NCBI RefSeq assembly: GCF_049568105.1
Contig: NZ_CP145335.1
Span: 3,472,001 to 3,536,000, forward strand
From: Salinisphaera sp049568105
Lineage (GTDB): Bacteria > Pseudomonadota > Gammaproteobacteria > Nevskiales > Salinisphaeraceae
Length of the DNA stretch: 64,000 nucleotides
Direction of reading: 5' to 3'
Shown here: one piece after another, positions 61,837-64,000 of the stretch
Layout: every line of letters starts with the position of its first letter
How positions within the stretch are numbered: the stretch's first letter is position 1
Notes under the pieces: model-generated
Told to the model about the DNA's origin: nothing
The model's input: only the letters and a program-made list of their open reading frames with translations
Database searches by the model: none
Position numbers and translations under genes: made by a program

Positions 61837-62311
61837 CGCCGGCGGACGCCACGGGCGCCTCCAAGCCAAGCGTTTCTTACAACTAACGAGGAGCAACCCA
61901 ACGCGCCGCTGCGTCATTGCATAACCCAAACCAGCCACAATGCAGGCCAGCGTATTGTGGCCCGTTGCGCGCCTGTTCCTTCAATGGCACCAGACTGCGG
62001 CGTAGCGTGTCTGCGCGGTGAGGCCTCACGATCTCGCGCTCCATGCCTTACCGAACGCGATCGGCGAACGCCAAGGCAGCGCCTACACGGCACATCAACC
62101 GCCCCACGCTCGACTGCGGTTTGCCGCAACGCCACATGGCGCATCGCGAACGCGGCACGCCGTCATGGGCGGCTCGCGCCTGGCCCTGCTCGATGGGCGC
62201 AACGCCCGCTGCACGTATGCACTCGAGCCGAAAACTGATCCTTTCGGATAGTTCCCGTGCGCCGACGATCGTGCTACACCGCGGACATGAGCCTGCCCGC
62301 CGGAATCGTTC
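61837..62311. other. Gap between murB and the aidB-like gene
   Basis: 475 bases with no supported gene; short frames here have no protein-like pattern and a very high Arg/Pro content, typical of noncoding GC-rich DNA. A GAGGAG at 61890 has no start codon at proper distance. I see no clear promoter, terminator or repeat. Confidence 0.45.
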
Positions 62312-63961
62312 GTGCATCGCCATCCCTATCGCCCACGTTACGAGCTGGCCACCCATTCGGTCACCAACCAGCCACCGGCGCTGGTCGACTACAACGCCTT
62401 CGAAACCGATCGCGCCCTCAAGGCCGCGCTGCTGCGCGAAGGCGGCGACTGGGGCTGGGCCGCAGCCTCGGCCTACGGCGCGATCGCGGGCAGCGAACTG
62501 CTGGCGATCGGCTTTACGGCCAACGAGAACCCGCCGAAACTACGTGCCTTCGATCGCTACGGCGCGCGCATCGACGAGGTCGAATTCCATCCGACCTATC
62601 ATCGCGCCATGCAGCTGGCCAAGGAACATGGCCTACATGCGCTGAGCTGGACCGCCGAACGCCCCGGCGCCCAGGTGGTGCGCAGCGCGCTGTATTATCT
62701 ACACGGCCAGTTCGAAGCCGGCACCGCCTGCCCGATCACCATGACCCATGCCGCGATCCCGGTGCTTGCGCGGCACCGGCCGATCGGCGCGCGTTGGCTG
62801 GCTGGCGTGCTGGCCACAGCCTACGATCCACGCGCCCTGCCGGCGGCCGACAAAACCGGACTGACTGTCGGCATGGGCATGACTGAAAAACAAGGCGGCT
62901 CCGATGTGCGCAGCAATACCACCGTCGCCACCCCGGCCGGCGGCGGCCGGTTCCATCTGCGTGGTCATAAATGGTTTTTCTCGGCGCCGATGTGCGATCT
63001 GTTTCTGGTGCTGGCCCAGGACGAAGACGGGCTGTCCTGCTTCGTGCTGCCGCGTTGGACCGCCGACGGCCAGCGTAACGCCATCGAAATTCAGCGCCTC
63101 AAAGACAAACTCGGCGATCACTCGAATGCCTCTTCCGAGGTCGAGTTTCGTGATGCCGAAGCTTGGCGCATCGGTGAACCGGGGCGCGGCGTGGCGACTA
63201 TCATCGAAATGGTGGCCCAGACCCGGCTCGACTGCATGCTCGGCTCGGCCGCGCTGATGCGCCAGGCCAGCACCCAGGCCATCCACCACGCGCGCCACCG
63301 CGAAGCTTTCGGCCAGCGGCTGATCGATGCACCGCTAATGCAGGAAGTCCTGGCCGACCTGGCCCTGGAGTCCGAGGCTGCCATTGCCTTGGCGATGCGC
63401 CTGGCACGAGCCTTTGAAGCCGCCGACGCGCATGAAACCCAGCTGGCCCGGCTCGCAACGCCAGTTGGCAAGTACCTGATCTGCAAGACCGCTCCTGCCA
63501 TGATCAACGAAGCCCAGGAGTGTCTGGGCGGGGCCGGCTACGTCGAGGAATCGATTCTGGCCCGGCTGTACCGCCAAGCACCGCTGAACTCGATCTGGGA
63601 AGGCTCGGGCAGCGTTCAGTGCCTGGATATGCTGCGCGCACTAGAGCGCAACCCCGACGCCTGGTCGGCCATGCAGACCGAACTCGCCGCCGCGGCTGGG
63701 CGCCACCCGGCTTTCGACCGCCACTGTCAAACCCTCGAGGCCGAGCTGCCCGAGCTGGCATCGAACCCGGCAACCGCTCGGCAGCTTGCCGAACGGATCG
63801 CCCGCGCTCTGCAGGCCGCGATTCTTCTGACTTCCGAGACCCCCTGGGTAGGCGAAGCCTTTTGCGACGCCCGGCTCGGCCCACGCAGGGCATACAGCTA
63901 CGGCACGGCCGGCCTGGGGGCTGCGGCCAACGAACTGGTCGAACGCGCAGGCATCAATTGA
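62312..63961 (+). CDS. aidB: AidB-like acyl-CoA dehydrogenase (alkylation response family)
   Basis: 549 residues starting with GTG at 62312. It aligns with E. coli AidB over its length: NQPPALVDYNAFETD near the start, GMGMTEKQGGSDVRSNTT in the middle, then GHKWFFSAP, RLKDKLGDHSNAS, CLGGAGYVEES and LNSIWEGSGS. AidB is an FAD protein induced by methylating agents that binds DNA and may destroy alkylating agents or protect DNA; a metabolic acyl-CoA role is also possible. No ada or alkA gene is nearby in the window. Confidence 0.9.
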   Translation: MHRHPYRPRYELATHSVTNQPPALVDYNAFETDRALKAALLREGGDWGWAAASAYGAIAGSELLAIGFTANENPPKLRAFDRYGARIDEVEFHPTYHRAMQLAKEHGLHALSWTAERPGAQVVRSALYYLHGQFEAGTACPITMTHAAIPVLARHRPIGARWLAGVLATAYDPRALPAADKTGLTVGMGMTEKQGGSDVRSNTTVATPAGGGRFHLRGHKWFFSAPMCDLFLVLAQDEDGLSCFVLPRWTADGQRNAIEIQRLKDKLGDHSNASSEVEFRDAEAWRIGEPGRGVATIIEMVAQTRLDCMLGSAALMRQASTQAIHHARHREAFGQRLIDAPLMQEVLADLALESEAAIALAMRLARAFEAADAHETQLARLATPVGKYLICKTAPAMINEAQECLGGAGYVEESILARLYRQAPLNSIWEGSGSVQCLDMLRALERNPDAWSAMQTELAAAAGRHPAFDRHCQTLEAELPELASNPATARQLAERIARALQAAILLTSETPWVGEAFCDARLGPRRAYSYGTAGLGAAANELVERAGIN

Positions 63962-64000
63962 GCGCCCGACAAAGCGCGCCGACCTAGATAATCTTGACTA

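Noticed and set aside
61957..62251. Short overlapping frames upstream of the aidB-like gene
   Set aside because: Three frames overlap, all Arg/Thr/Pro-rich with no start signal; typical of GC-rich noncoding DNA.

Overview
The window is chromosomal DNA from a GC-rich gammaproteobacterium. The order secE-nusG-rplKAJL-rpoBC-str-S10-spc-alpha, the tRNA-Tyr/Gly/Thr-tufB cluster upstream of it, and the amgK-murU/lptD-surA-pdxA-rsmA block all fit that class. The high GC, FolE2, phasin-like and AidB-type genes suggest Salinisphaera or a close relative. That genus call is inference from gene content and protein style, not from a search.

Layout. Positions 1-2.4 kb hold a truncated SDR gene, a HinT-like HIT protein and FolE2. 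From 2.7 to 4.1 kb a basic phasin-like gene diverges from lexA, which has an SOS box touching its start codon. From 4.5 to 7.8 kb, on the minus strand, are two coupled lipoproteins (OmpA-like and DUF4398-like) and the peptidoglycan-recycling pair amgK-murU. From 7.9 to 13.5 kb, on the plus strand, is the envelope cluster lptD-surA-pdxA-rsmA. In place of the usual apaG there follow a two-TM protein with what looks like a decayed EAL domain and a polytopic GT-C-like membrane protein, and then apaH, which ends at 18.0 kb.

From 18.3 to 50.7 kb, all on the minus strand, is one of the densest blocks of core gene expression: tRNA-Tyr, tRNA-Gly, tRNA-Thr(GGU), tufB, tRNA-Trp, secE, nusG, rplK, rplA, rplJ, rplL, rpoB, rpoC, then rpsL, rpsG, fusA, tufA, rpsJ, the S10 and spc genes through secY and rpmJ, and the alpha operon ending in rplQ and a strong terminator. 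Four promoters with near-consensus -35 boxes and GC-rich discriminators, an L10 leader, and several long hairpins at operon joints can be read directly. The two tuf genes are almost identical and in direct orientation 16.7 kb apart.

From 50.8 to 54.3 kb a three-gene cassette (cupin dioxygenase-like protein, outer-membrane channel, APC permease) separates tRNA-Tyr from a second tRNA-Thr(UGU). In enteric bacteria these tRNAs are adjacent, so this looks like an accessory aromatic-uptake module placed inside the old tRNA-tufB cluster. From 54.7 to 60.7 kb, minus strand, follow birA, plsY, an acyl-CoA synthetase, an M61 peptidase and a HAD phosphatase. From 60.8 to 64 kb, plus strand, are murB and an AidB-type acyl-CoA dehydrogenase.

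Most of the window is conserved housekeeping DNA. The most unusual points are the apparently leaderless SOS-controlled lexA, the terminator-like hairpin inside the rpsL leader, the cassette splitting the tRNA cluster, the degenerate EAL protein replacing apaG, and the tuf gene-conversion tract that ends at the start codons.
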